Source: Neocallimastix lanati (nom. inval.) (taxonomy: Eukaryota; Neocallimastigomycota; Neocallimastigomycetes; Neocallimastigales; Neocallimastigaceae). Taken from it: 42,500 nt of DNA. How positions within the stretch are numbered: position 1 is the stretch's first letter; every line of letters starts with the position of its first letter. Location: NCBI GenBank assembly GCA_016946835.1, contig JACVTC010000001.1, positions 2,837,501 through 2,880,000 on the forward strand, written 5' to 3'. This document shows, one piece after another, positions 1 through 13,064 of the stretch. The translations under genes were made by a program, and so were the position numbers. Below the pieces are notes generated by a model, which saw only the letters and a list, made by a program, of their open reading frames with translations, was not told the DNA's origin and did no database searches.

Positions 1-39
1 TTAAAATAAATATTTGAAATAATATTAAAATAAATTTCA

Positions 40-215
40 AATATATTGAAGCATGTATTATAAATGTTAAAAATAATGTATAAGCCACATTGTAATTATA
101 ACAGATATTAATATTAGTTATTATCATAATATCCATAATAAAATCGACATAATTACCAACCTTTATTAGATTAAAAGTCTCATCTGACTCTTTAAAAGTA
201 ATACTTTGAATCAAT
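40..215 (-). repeat. Dispersed GTGGC-core repeat, copy 1
   Basis: Read on the minus strand, this stretch contains the core ACAATGTGGCTTATACATTA followed by an AT-rich tail with a TTCAATA..TTTGAA motif. The same core and tail occur on the plus strand at about 3,663-3,805, 5,970-6,055 and 6,910-7,125. The minus strand here also shares GAGACTTTTAATCT with the copy at 6,910-7,125. The core is shared almost base for base and is far more complex than the surrounding AT DNA, so chance is unlikely. Whether it is a mobile element end, a solo remnant or something else cannot be told from this window. Confidence 0.55.
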
Positions 216-566
216 TACTGGACATAATATTATATCTAAAAAGTAAATTAAGATCAAAAATTATAATAATAGTTAATATTATGTCAATTTTTAGGAAAAC
301 CAATCTCAATATTGATTAACAATGAAGATGAATAATAAAATATTTTTTTTTAAAAAATTTTAATAAATGTATAAAATTTCTTAATAAAAGAAACACTTCT
401 AATATAAAATAAAATACTAGATAAGATGTCAAACAAACTGAAATAAAATTTGATGAAATCTTTACAAATTTACAACTATAATAATTAAAAAGATAAAAAA
501 ACTATAAAATATAATAATTCATTGGTGTAAAACCAAGAAGTTAAATTAAAAAAAATAAATAAATAA

Positions 567-736
567 TATAAATAAATAAATAATATAAATAAATAAATAA
601 TATAAATAAATAAATAATATAAATAAATAAATAATATAAATAAATAAATAATATAAATAAATAAATAATATAAATAAATAAATAATATAAATAAATAAAT
701 AATATAAATAAATAAATAATATAAATAAATAATATA
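567..736. repeat. 17-bp minisatellite
   Basis: About ten near-perfect tandem copies of a 17-bp unit, TATAAATAAATAAATAA. The TATA landmarks fall at 567, 584, 601 and so on up to 720, and the last unit is shortened to 13 bp. It has no coding capacity in any frame. It is probably slippage-generated non-coding DNA. Confidence 0.9.
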
Positions 737-937
737 AAGCTAAAGATTAATTATAATAATTATTTATATAATGTAAAACCAAAAAAGTATCCATTATCCA
801 AAATATAAAATTTGTTAATATTATCAATAATTATGAATTATATTTTAAAACATTAAATAAATAATTTAAATATAATAATAATAATAATAATATATATAAT
901 ATATATATAATTTCATAAGAAATAATAATCTTAACAA

Positions 938-999
938 ATGATTAAAGTTTAATCATATAAAATAAAATACACCAAATTATATGATTAAAGTTTAATCAT
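938..999. repeat. Two identical 19-bp palindromes
   Basis: ATGATTAAAGTTTAATCAT occurs at 938-956 and again at 981-999. Each is a perfect 9-bp inverted repeat around a central G, and the two are 24 bp apart. They could be binding sites or hairpins, but no gene start lies near them and no function can be assigned. Confidence 0.7.
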
Positions 1000-1425
1000 A
1001 TTCACTAAATTATTCTTTTATAATAACAAAATTTAGCAATGAATGATAGAATATGTAAAATCTTTGAATGTATTGAACATATATTATGCATTATAATATA
1101 TATATCACATTAAAAAAGAAAAGTCATATATTTTGAATTATTAATCATAAAATATATTAAAAAAATGAATATGATTCATTTTAGAAAATGTGGAGATTAA
1201 AGTTTTTAATACATAAATGAATGAATGAATTAATAATAATATTAATATTAATAGTAAATAAAATAAGAATTTTAAATATTTTAGACATTATATAAAATAT
1301 TTTCATAATGCTTTATATATTTGGTTTATTAAAACAAAAAAAAAAAAAAAAACAAAAAAAAACAAAAAAAACAAAAAAAAAAAAAAATTGAAAAGTTAAT
1401 ATTTATTTAAATATACAAGAATTAA

Positions 1426-1467
<42 letters not shown>

Positions 1468-2447
1468 TAATTAATCACGTTTGAATCAATAGGAATCAAT
1501 GAAAGTGTTTTTAAAATTATAAACTTAATAATTATCTATATTAATAAAGTATTATTGTAAAAATTTATTTATAGATTTAAAAACCCAAATTATATACTAA
1601 ATAGATAAATAAATAAAATAAAATGATTTATGTTTAATGTTTTTATAATTATTTTTATTATAATTATTATTATTATTTATTATTATTTATTATTATTTAT
1701 TATATTTTTTTATATCAAATCTTATTTATTTAATTACTTATTATTTATTTATTTATTTATTTGAAATAGTAGTGCTTTTCTAAAATGCACTACTCCCTAA
1801 TAAAATTGACATAATTTATAAGAAAAAAAATAATTAAAAAAGACAACTCTTAATTAGCCAGTTATTCAATATAATATGGCCTTTATAATTAAGATATAAC
1901 ATTTACGCCAAACATTAAAATTTTTAGCATATTTTATATGTATAACTATCATTAAATTATGTGTTATTAAAAAATAAGTCTTAATTCAAATAGATAAAGT
2001 TAAAACAAAGAGATTTCTAAAATTTTTTATAAAAAAAAAAAAAAAAAAAATTAGGATAATTAAACTAAATTTTTAGATTAATACAAAGAAAATATTTATT
2101 ATTTATGGTTAGGTTTTAAATATATTTTAAGGGATCGTGATTTCACAATGTGGCGTATAATAATTTTTAAATAAGCCATATATTTTTAAGATATTCTATA
2201 CAATCATAAATAAATATAAATAATTATTATTTTAAAAGAAATAATAATATATTTTTTCAATTAAGCATTATTAAATAACTATTTCAAAAGAAATAATAAT
2301 ATATTCTATTAAAAAAGAATTATTAAAAATTATTTTTATTATTGAGTATTAATAAATTATATACATAAAAAAAAGAATATTTATTATTTATTTATTTTAT
2401 TATTTATTTAATTAATATTTATTTAATTAATATTTATTTAATTATTA

Positions 2448-3491
2448 AAAGACAAGCCACATATAAAAATAAGCCATATTGAGAATTGCACGATTGGGAA
2501 ACGCACTAGATTCTTATTTTAAAATATATGAAATTATTTCTATAAAGGTTAGATTATTTGTTTATTATTAATAAAATATAAAAATAAAAAGCTAATACTA
2601 TTAGTAATAATAGTGCTTTATTGAATTCCATTTTATTTATAATAGAAAATATGTATATAAATATGATAAAAAATAATATAAATGATAATATTAATTTAAT
2701 TATAAAAAAATAATTCTATAAAAATAAATATTTATAATAATTATTAGAAAGATTATTTGAAAAATAATTATAATTTATTATTTCAATAGTAAATATATTA
2801 AAAGAAAAAAAAAATAAAAAAGGTTATTTCAATTATTATGATTATACCCTATTTTTTAGGTAATATTTATTTACTTTAAGTAAAATAATTATTATTTTAA
2901 TACAAACGTGACTGACTTTACTTAATAATTTTTAATTGTAATCAAAGTAATCAAAATTGATCTTAAATATTTTAGTTTTCATTAATAATTTTTAATTTAT
3001 TAATAATAAAAAAAAAAAAAAAGTCTATTTCAATGTAAATGTAAATTTTTTATTTTTTTTTTTTTTAAAAATATATTATAAATTTATGCATAATTAAGAA
3101 AGTTTGATAAAATCAAATAAATTATTTTTATTTTATTGACTTATTAAAAAAAAATTTTAAATTTTTAATATTATATAATATAAAGAAATAAGTTGATAGG
3201 TTTTGGCATGCTTCACTTTTAATAATTATATTGTAATTATAATATAATTAATTAAAATTTAGTAGAAGAAAAAGTAAAAAAAAATTTTAGTTTTCATTTT
3301 ACTGTGTATTGACATTATTTTTTATAATAAAAATATATTAATAGCTGTGAAATTTTTATATAAAAATTAAAATAAAATTGATTTAATAGAAAATTTATTT
3401 TATTCATCAGGTTATTTAAAATTTTTATTTTAAAATTTTTAAAAATTTGAAATTAAATTTAAATTTTTAAATTTAGTATAATGATATGTAA

Positions 3492-3527
<36 letters not shown>

Positions 3528-3622
3528 AAATTATATATATATAAATATACATAATATAAATCTAGTGCGTTTCACAGGGGTGCATTTAGTAATGTGGCGT
3601 ATTTTTATATGTGGCTTTTCTT
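2448..3622. mobile_element. Possible non-autonomous element with long inverted repeats
   Basis: Bases 2448-2512 and the reverse complement of 3559-3622 match at roughly 80 percent by eye. This includes a shared 17-base run (AGCCACATATAAAAATA) and a shared 15-base run (GAAACGCACTAGATT). The similarity seems to continue outward into AT-rich sequence on both sides. The 1.1 kb between them has no recognisable ORF. Two readings fit: a MITE-like or foldback DNA element lacking a transposase, or two separate members of the dispersed repeat family that landed in opposite orientation. No clean target-site duplication can be picked out in this AT-rich flank. Confidence 0.5.
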
Positions 3623-3662
3623 AATAATCAAATAAATAATTAAATAAATAATATTATTTTAT

Positions 3663-3805
3663 GATAAAGAGTTACTGGCACTTAATTATTCTAAATTAAA
3701 TGCTTTTATATTAATACATTGTGGCTTATACATTATTTATATTACAATATGTTTCAATACATTTGAAGCTTATTTTTCATACATTTCACATATTCTAACA
3801 AAAAA
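3663..3805 (+). repeat. Dispersed GTGGC-core repeat, copy 2
   Basis: Contains ACATTGTGGCTTATACATTA with upstream sequence (TTATTCTAAATTAAAT) and downstream sequence (CACATATTCTAACA) closely matching the copy at about 7,003-7,125. The match therefore extends about 140 bp and is not only the core. It lies just outside the right inverted repeat of the element at 2448-3622. Confidence 0.6.
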
Positions 3806-4300
3806 GGCTTATATATTTTAAAAATATAAAAAAAATATTCTTTAAATATTCTTAGAAATAAAATATTTTTTATAAAAAATTTTATACTAATAAGAAATAA
3901 GAGATTAAAAGTTTTATATATCTTTAATTTTTTATATTTATTTATAAACCTGATTATAATTTGTTATATAAATAGTTGCATTAAAAATATTAAAAAACTA
4001 GTGGCGTTAAATTTTATTAGTAAAAATGCCACATTATAACATGCAACCTATTCAAATAAATGAATGAATAAATATTTAATTACGAAATTATAATTAATTA
4101 TTAATAAAGAAATAAATTTATAAATAAAAAATTGAGGAGAAAAAAAAAATTTTTTTTTTCTTATAATATAGGAATGTTTTATTCATCATGATATATTTTA
4201 TTACCAATTATATTTAAGGTAGTGTGAAAAAGAAAGTTATCAAGATAAATTAATATTTTATAAAATAGATTTTATTATGAATTATATCTTTGGATAATAT

Positions 4301-4361
4301 TTTGCAAGGAGAGTAATTCCTAGATATTAGGAATTTTTATCTCCTCATTATTTTTTGTAAA
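4301..4361. other. Compound stem-loop
   Basis: An inner perfect 8-bp stem AATTCCTA (4315-4322) / TAGGAATT (4328-4335) with a 5-base loop is enclosed by GGAGA (4308-4312) / TCTCC (4340-4344). It is enclosed again by TTTGCAA (4301-4307) pairing imperfectly with TTGTAAA near 4355-4361. Three nested helices in 60 bases could form a stable RNA or a cruciform. No family is recognised. AT-rich DNA produces hairpins by chance, but the GGAGA/TCTCC pair is less expected. Confidence 0.4.
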
Positions 4362-4776
4362 ATGTGAGGGGAAATTTTTTTTTATTTTGTTAAATAATTA
4401 TAAATAATTAATAGTAATAAAAATGATTTTGTTATAAATGTTTAATAATAAATAAATAAACCAATAAAAGCGATATTGGCTTATTTTAAAAAATTAAATT
4501 AATTATTTTCGGAAAAGTTATATTTTATTAATGCATTATATATTATAATAAGAAGAGATTATTATTTTATTATTAATTTTATAAATAAACCACCTTTTAA
4601 TAAAAAATTAAAAATTTGTTTTGTTTAAAAATAGAGTTTAAAGTTATTTTAAAAAAACGAAAATTTATATAATTAATAATAGCTTTTAAGATTATAATTT
4701 CATAAACATATATATATTTTTTTATTTTAAACCAATGCAATAACACTATTTGTATTGCTATTCATTTTTTTTTAAC

Positions 4777-4808
<32 letters not shown>

Positions 4809-4959
4809 AAATTTATAATAAATAAAATATAAATTTTATGAGTTAAAAAACACTTGTAGATATATGGCGTCCTTCTTTTATACAACTATTATATATAATA
4901 TGAGTAAAAATTTAGAGTTCTGTAATATTATATATATAGGTTAAAACAAAAATATATGA

Positions 4960-5320
4960 TGTATTTCACAATCATCAATGGTTTCTAAATGGTCATACTA
5001 GGTAAGCATCAACCCTAGTTTCTTACTGAATGATAATCCTTTATCAGTCACATGTACAAAAACGTCACTTGAAATATAGTTAACTAGATTTATTAGTATG
5101 CGAAATGTATTATAATATATAATAATTCTTTACTCATCCTAAACACGAGAAATCTTAATACAAGGTTTGAGTAGAGTCCGAGACAATATATAAATCATAC
5201 TTACCATGGCGAGCGTACTTCCAACTTCATTTATAAGGAGAAAATACCATATATAAATTAAGAAGGCATGAGAAGGAGTTGATTCAGAAACCGTATGTGT
5301 GTTAAGGTTAGTAAGAGTTT
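4960..5320. other. Island of higher GC, nature unknown
   Basis: This 360-bp patch has clearly more G and C than its surroundings and almost no homopolymers. No frame is open for long. A 6-bp stem ACTAGG/CCTAGT lies at 4997-5019. ATACTTACC near 5198 looks like the 5' end of U1 snRNA, or a 5' splice site (GGTAAGTAT) read on the minus strand, but none of the other U1 landmarks follows. It could be a structured RNA, a decayed gene exon or an old insertion. Confidence covers only its being compositionally distinct. Confidence 0.35.
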
Positions 5321-5969
5321 AAAAATATATTAAATAATATTTTATGATTATGAAAAATAAAAACACAATAATTATAATATAATTATAGTAATATATAATT
5401 ATTTTAAAGTAGTTTTATTAATAATTATATTTTATGTAAATACTCAATAGTCTTTCTTTGTATAATATATAAATTACTAAGGTAATAATATTTTGATTTA
5501 TCATAGTCTGAATACATTTGAAATAAATAATTATATATTATATTAAAAATGTAACATCAAAAAAAAAAAAAAAAAAAAAAAGAATATATACATATATATA
5601 TATATAATTAGTTTTGTAATAATATAATTAATGATAAATTGTACGCTTCTTTATTAATTTAAATGATACAAGGTTAAATTATACCATTTTATTTTAGAAT
5701 TTAAAAATAAATAATTATATAAATTTTTATAACAATTCAGAGCTTATAATGAATCATAATTAATTCGGTACCTTTTAATATTAAAGAAAAAAAAAAAAAA
5801 GTACTTTATATATGCATAATCTAAAATTAAAAATAAATAATATATATATGGGTAATTTAAAATTAAAAAATAAAATAATAATAAAAATGATTTATTTATT
5901 TAATAAATGTAATAAATATTACAACAATGATTAATAATATTTAAATTAATTATTTTAAACGTTTTATAT

Positions 5970-6055
5970 TATTTCATTGTGGCTTATACATTAATTATTT
6001 TACAATATGTTTCAATAAATTTGAATCACATTTTACTCCTATTCACATATTTCTT
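5970..6055 (+). repeat. Dispersed GTGGC-core repeat, copy 3
   Basis: Contains CATTGTGGCTTATACATTA, then ACAATATGTTTCAATA and TTTGAA, matching the order seen at 3,715-3,770. The following CTATTCACATATT resembles the CACATATTCTAACA tail of other copies. It is shorter or more diverged upstream than copies 2 and 4. Confidence 0.6.
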
Positions 6056-6270
6056 ATATTCCTCCTTAAACCTAGTTATTCGTTATTGAGCAAATTGATT
6101 TTCTGGTGAATATATGTATATAAAATTATCCCTTTTCATTATATTAACTTGATATTATTAAACTGCCAATTGTTTTTCTAAACTAAGCATTTAATATTAA
6201 TATATCATCAATATTAGATGTATCTAAGACATATCTTATAATATATGATTTATATATACTATTTATATAA

Positions 6271-6520
6271 TGGAAATCTTTTTCTTGTAGTCATTATGTC
6301 CGTGAGGTTTTGTTTCTTTATAATTTTTCCCACATTAAAGATTCTGATCGTAAATTAGAAAGGAACATTTATGCATATCAAGTATAGTTAAGAACTTGGT
6401 TACACATTGATCTTGGAGGACTCTATCATTGTCTCATCCTCAAAAATGGTTTAAGGAGATCACTTGTAGGGAGCCAAACCTCGATCATATCGTTATGACA
6501 AAAATCTTGCTAAATTAGTT
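6271..6520 (+). pseudogene. Degenerate coding-like patch, unidentified
   Basis: The frame starting at 6271 stays open for about 40 codons, has one TAG, then stays open for about 36 more codons to a TGA. In a region where stop codons normally occur every few codons this is unusual. The translated segments are of mixed composition (for example HYVREVLFLYNFSHIKDSD, then RTWLHIDLGGLYHC) and not low-complexity. I recognise no family. It may be the remnant of a gene or transposon ORF. No start codon, splice sites or flanking repeats could be assigned. Confidence 0.3.
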
Positions 6521-6909
6521 TTGCATTATGATTATGCTAAATTAGCTATTATCTAAACCCATTTTACCCTAGGTCTAATAATACTATTATTTCATGCTAG
6601 GAGTTACCATTCTATTATATGAAGATATATAATTTGTTCTTATATGCCCTTAAAGCTTGTTTTTCCCTATTAAATTAAAATTTTTATATTTTTTGAGTAC
6701 TATTTTAATTTTAGTAATTCTTTTTTATTAATTATTTTATATTTTATGCTCTTCTTAATTTTCCAATCTGGATTATTTTGATAAGTTTCATTAGTCTTCC
6801 TTAAATTGATATATATGAGCCACTTTTATTATAATTTAAAATTCTAATTTATTTTTCTTTGACTTAATATTGTTTCCGGCATACAATTTTTTTTTTTTTT
6901 TTTACTAAG

Positions 6910-7125
6910 AATCTTTTTAAAAGTCAAATGAGACTTTTAATCTGTTAAGAGTCAGGAATTTAGGGTTTATAATAATTTCAACCTTTATTAATATAAATTA
7001 TGATAAATTGTTACTACCACTTACTTATTCTAAATTAAATATTTTATACTATTACATTGTGGCTTATACATATTATTATTTTTCAATTCACATTTATCCC
7101 CTTTTTTACATATTCTAACAATTAT
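6910..7125 (+). repeat. Dispersed GTGGC-core repeat, copy 4
   Basis: The longest copy. It has GAGACTTTTAATCT near 6930 (shared with copy 1), then TTATTCTAAATTAAAT near 7025 and ACATTGTGGCTTATACAT near 7053 (shared with copy 2), then ACATATTCTAACA near 7109. The order of blocks suggests a repeat unit of at least 200 bp, of which other copies keep only parts. Confidence 0.6.
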
Positions 7126-7144
7126 TTTTTTGGTAATTTAAATC

Positions 7145-7284
<140 letters not shown>

Positions 7285-7723
7285 TCAAGATTTAAAATTT
7301 TCATGTTATTTGTTTATAAAAGTATTTTTAATTTTTTTTTTAATGGAAATTGTGTAATGATGGATGAACCATATTATTACATTATTAATAGAATATATTA
7401 AATTTATTTAATAAATTATTGGGTAATTTTAATTTATTTAATCACATGTTAAAATGATGATAATTTTTATATATTTATGATTTTTAGTTATAAAATCTAT
7501 TCCAATAAAGTTTCTTCATCTACATCTATTTTTTTTTTTTTTTTTTTTTATTAATGATATTCAAATATTTCTGAAGTACAAAAAAGCAGCCAATAAAAAA
7601 TGATGACTCATATGAAAAGATATAATCCTTTAATTAGATTTAGATTTTTTTAAACTATTAATAATAGATATATATATATATTTGAAAAAAAAAAAAAAAG
7701 TGAATAATCTTTTTTTCATATTA

Positions 7724-7778
<55 letters not shown>

Positions 7779-7818
7779 TTATTTTAATTTTTTTTATTTT
7801 ATTATCTCTTTTTTTCTT

Positions 7819-7850
<32 letters not shown>

Positions 7851-9833
7851 CAAATAATAACAATATGATTAATAATATTTAATATATTTAATATTAAAAT
7901 TATTTATAATACATTTTGCTTTTTATTTATGTATTTATTTTTTTTATTATGCATTATATTTATTTTGATCAAATTTTCTTTTAAAGTTTTATAGATTTAG
8001 ATTTTATTATCATTGTATTAAAATTTAAATTAAATGTTGTTTTGATAATCATTGATTTATTTATTTATTCCTTTTAATGAAATATCATTCTAAATAAATA
8101 TGCAATATTAATTTTTAATAAATAAGATGTTTTATTATTATTATTATTATTATTTATTATTATTCATTCTATATTAGCTTATTTAATAGCTTATTTAATA
8201 ATTCGTAAATTGTTCAATTAAATAATTAAATAAATAATTTTAATGCAATCTTTAAATAAAAATAATATTTATGTTATTTTTCTTTATTAAATATATTTAG
8301 AACATTATATTTATAATTATTATATATATAATAAATAAATTTTGTGATAGATAATTAATTATACAAAACCAAAAAAAAAAAAAAAAAAAGAATATATTAA
8401 TTATATTAACAAAATCGCACAATACTTTTAGAAAATTAATATCTTAATCTTGTTATTTAATTTATTTTTAATTAAAATCAAAATTGTTTTTTTTTTTTTT
8501 GAACTTTTAAATATGTTTATTCTTTTAATCTATTATTAATTATAAACATTATTTATATAGAAATATAATCTATATAGTAATATTATATTTAAAATATTCC
8601 AGAAAATCTATTATTTAAATTATTTTTTACTAATAATATTGTAATCCATTATTATAAGTAATTGGTCTTAAGTTTTACTGTTTTTATTTATTTATTTATT
8701 TATTATTATTATTTTATTTAAAAAATTCTCTTGTTTTTATAATATTCTAAATATTTTATTTTATTTTATTTTTAATTTTTTATTATAATATTTTCCAAAT
8801 TTTTTTTTTTTTTTTTCATGTACAGAAGGTTAATTAAAGTTATTAAAATTTTTATATTAATAAATAATTATATTACAATAAATTATATATTTATATTGAT
8901 AATTTATTAGAGCTTAATGTGAATATAAATTACTTTTTTAGGTTAGTTACATCAATGTAATCTATTTTATTTTATTTTACTTTATTTTTTAATGTATCCA
9001 CCTTTATCATTTAATTAAATACATAGATGTGTTCTATATATTAGATTATATTTTATTATACTAATGTTTTTGAATTAAAGAGTGATTTGTATCACAAAGA
9101 TTTTTTTGTATTCGGTATGTATTATATACTTTAATAAAAAAAAAATAATTACTATTCTTTTATAAGATAGGAAAAAATGGAAAAATAACTTTTATTTATA
9201 GATGTTAGGTTATACAGAGAGCATAAATATATAAAAGAAAATTTATTCATATTTAAATACTATAAACTAAATTCAAATAGGAAAATATAATAATATATAT
9301 ATAATATTTTAAATAACTAAATAGAATTAATATATTTTTTTAAAATATATTTTTATTAAAGTTATAATATTAAAAAATATACAAATATAAAATGAATATA
9401 TCTAAAGTGATATATATATATATTTTCTGTTAAAGTGATAAATATATTTGAAATATATTTTATTATATTTTTGATTTAAACTTTTATAGATTATTAAAAA
9501 TATTTAAACGAAACTATTCATAAATTTTAAACTTCTATCTGTAAACTTTCAAAATCTTTAAGCTAGACCTTTTTTAACTATTCATTACAAATATTAATAT
9601 GTTAATATTTATCTATATATTATTATTATTAATAACATTATTATTTGATTTTATTTAAAAAGATTACATTATATAAAAAAGTAAAATTTGGTTTTATTAA
9701 TTTTTACTTAAATAGTATACATCATATTAAAAGTATGGTTTGATTTCATTTATATTTACTTAAAAAGTAAAATATGAATTTTATTTAACAATTGGATAAT
9801 TATTTAATTACAAATAATTATATATTGTATATG

Positions 9834-9867
<34 letters not shown>

Positions 9868-10432
9868 TTATTTTTTATTTTGTTGAATGTAAATAAAGCA
9901 TCATATAGAAAGTAAATTTAAATTTTTATATATCATTTGTATACACTAAATTAATAAAGCCAACAGTATTAATATTTTTCAATGATTCATTAAACTTTTT
10001 TTTTTTTTTTTTTGTTTCTTTTGTGTAGTTCGCTTTTTCTTTTATGTTTTCTTTTTAACTTATCGTTAATTAAATGATCTAAATACTATTTATACTATAA
10101 ATTAGAGTTTTATTTATTTATTTCATATTTTTATTTTATTTTATTTTATTATTTTTTATTTTATTATTTTTTATTTTTTATTTTTTATTTAATAATAAAA
10201 AATTAAAATTTCAATTTAAATTAAGAATGTATGAATAAAATTTCTATGTCAAATAATATAGAATTTATATAAAATATTACAAAAATGTTCTAATATATAT
10301 ATATTTGCTATTTTATTAATTATTTATATCATTAACATTTTCTTATATAAAATATTTTTGGTTTAATAATTTTGAAAAAATTAATATCTACTTCATATAA
10401 TTGAAATTTATTTTTCAAAGTTAGGTAGTGAT

Positions 10433-10471
<39 letters not shown>

Positions 10472-11631
10472 TAATATATAATTAATTAAATATTTCAATT
10501 ATATTATTTTATTTAATTATATAAAAAAAAAAAAAAAAAAAAAACAGAAAAACAGAAAAATGAAAAAAAATTAATTAAATAATTAATTTATTATTATTTT
10601 GGATTATAAATATTTTGAATAATTATGAATACCAATATTATCTTATATACTGTATTAATTAAATAATATATTGCTATATTACGAATATAAACCAATATAT
10701 TGCAAATGAGTTAAAATCTATACAGATAATTTAAAATTTAAAAAATTTCACGTTTTTTTAAAATGAACCAAATAATATTTTATTTTATTCACCAATGATA
10801 TTTTTTTGTAATATGCTCTTTATTGATAACAATATATTATAATATATTATATAATATATAAACAATATGTTGTTTCATTGAATTTATTATATGAATAAGT
10901 TTATTAAAATATATTTTAATTATAAATGTCGTTTAATTATTAAAAAAAAAACAGAAACAAAAAATAAAAAATAAAGAAAAGAGAAAAGAGAAAAGGCGGA
11001 ATTCGCCATTGAGAATATTATTATTTGTAATTATACTAGTTTATTAAAGTTATTAATGATTTTCTCTTTTTTTTAAATAAATATTTAATTATTAAATAAT
11101 AACTGTTGTTATTGTATTAAATAAACTATAAATTTATATATTTTTATTATTAAATAATTACTGGCATTATTTTATTAAATAATCTAAATATCTCTATGTT
11201 TTTATTATTAAATTTTAATATTAGTATTTTAATATTAAAATATTAGAATAATTATACATAATACATAATATTAATTATATAATTTGAACAATTAATTTAT
11301 ATTTTTAATTTCATTGAAAATAATTATATTAGCAAAAATAATTAAGAAATTAAATATAATAAAAAACTATTAATTATAACATAATGATATAATTAATAAT
11401 TTTTAATTTTTTTTTATTTTTGTTACAGTTAAACTTTTAATAAATGACATAAAATATTTTTAAAAAAAAAATGGAGCTTTATTTATTTATTTACTTTTGT
11501 AATACTATTTTATAATATAGCAATAATGAAATTTATAATAATGAATAAGCAATAAATAAATAATAAATAGTAAATAATAAATAATAAGTAATAAACAATA
11601 AGTATTAAATAATAAATAATAAAATATACAA

Positions 11632-11930
11632 TAAATAATAAATAATAAATAATAAATAATAAATAATAAATAATAAATAATAAATAATAAATAATAAATA
11701 ATAAATAATAAATAATAAATAATAAATAATAAATAATAAATAATAAATAATAAATAATAAATAATAAATAATAAATAATAAATAATAAATAATAAATAAT
11801 AAATAATAAATAATAAATAATAAATAATAAATAATAAATAATAAATAATAAATAATAAATAATAAATAATAATAATAATAATAATAATAAATAATAAATA
11901 ATAAATAATAAATAATAAATAATAATATTC
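11632..11930. repeat. TAATAAA heptamer satellite
   Basis: A long, nearly perfect tandem array of a 7-bp unit TAATAAA, about 34 copies, interrupted near 11868-11888 by a short AAT triplet run and then resumed. On the minus strand it reads as a repeating seven-residue Leu/Tyr/Phe/Ile peptide, because three 7-bp units make 21 bases. That reading is a by-product of the repeat. Confidence 0.9.
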
Positions 11931-13064
11931 ATTAATAATATCAGTCTGTTATTTGTAATATTAATAAATAATAAGTTTTAAATAATATTCTATTAAAGTT
12001 TTAACCATAAAAATATATTTTTTTTAAAAATACCATATATAAATTATATTAAACCATATAAAAACTATAATTAACCAAAATAAATATTTATTTAACCATA
12101 ATAAATTATTTTTATAATAATATTTAACCATAATTTATTTAATAAGAGCCATAAAATAAATTTACTTATGGCATAAAAAACAGTAGATAATGGCAATATT
12201 TAACTATGATGTATATTTAGATAATGTTAATATATACAAAATAGATTTTTTATGGTTAAAAGATAGTTTTTATCTAATTATAGTAACTATATAGATATTC
12301 AATATATTATAACTACATTATATTCAATTAAAAATAAATAATTCATAATATATTTTATATACTAATAATGTAAATATATATATATATATAAATTAATCGA
12401 TTGCAATGTATAATTAAATATATTTATATATATAAATAAAATCTTTTATTATTCCATTAAAATACTTTATACTTAGAAATATATAAATTAATTATTCCAT
12501 TGAATTAATAAAGTTTAATATATCTTTATTGTAAAGTTAATATATTATTATACAATCTAGAATATAATACACAATATAATCAGAATAAAGTATATGTACA
12601 TTAATATATTTTACTGAGAAGATTTAATACAGTTATTGAATTCTTATTTGATCATTATATATTTAAGTATATATTTAATATAAGGTTTTCTTATTTAAAA
12701 TAATATTTTTTTTTACTATTACACCAACTTTTTAATTATATTAAAAAAAATGTTATAAAATTAAGATTATAATCAATCAAATAATATATTAAGATTATAA
12801 TCAAATATATTATAATATATTATGATTATATTAACTTATATAATATATACAATGGATTATATACTCTAAAATATATTATACAATAAAATAATATATTAAT
12901 GAATTTCATATAAAATAATTATAAATAAAATAAAGACACTATAGTTTTAATTTATTATTATTCCTTTATTTTTAACATAAAAGTGAACTTTTTAAAAAAT
13001 ATTGCTTTTATGAATGAGTGTGATTTTGATTTAGGATAAAACGAAAAAAAAAAAAATTTAAAAT

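Larger units (their letters stand above)
1..2447. other. AT-rich intergenic DNA, no gene seen
   Basis: No reading frame of any complexity is visible on either strand. The stretch is dominated by A/T homopolymers and short AT repeats. It holds a minus-oriented copy of the GTGGC-core dispersed repeat (about 40-215), a 17-bp minisatellite (567-736), two identical short palindromes (938-956 and 981-999) and several poly(A) runs, for example around 1340-1386, 1431-1465 and 2031-2050. A patch near 2130-2190 resembles the inverted repeats at 2448-2512 and 3559-3622. I see no promoter or RNA gene that I can support. Confidence 0.6.

Noticed and set aside
5195-5320. U1 snRNA suggested by ATACTTACC
   Set aside because: After the first nine bases no U1 stem-loop I motif or Sm site can be found in the expected places. 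The word also reads as an ordinary 5' splice site on the other strand.
11632-11930. CRISPR-like array
   Set aside because: The units are contiguous 7-bp tandem repeats without unique spacers. This is a satellite in eukaryotic DNA.
11510-11932. Leu/Tyr/Phe/Ile repeat protein on the minus strand
   Set aside because: It is a 7-bp satellite read in register. The peptide period is just three 7-bp units per 21 bases.
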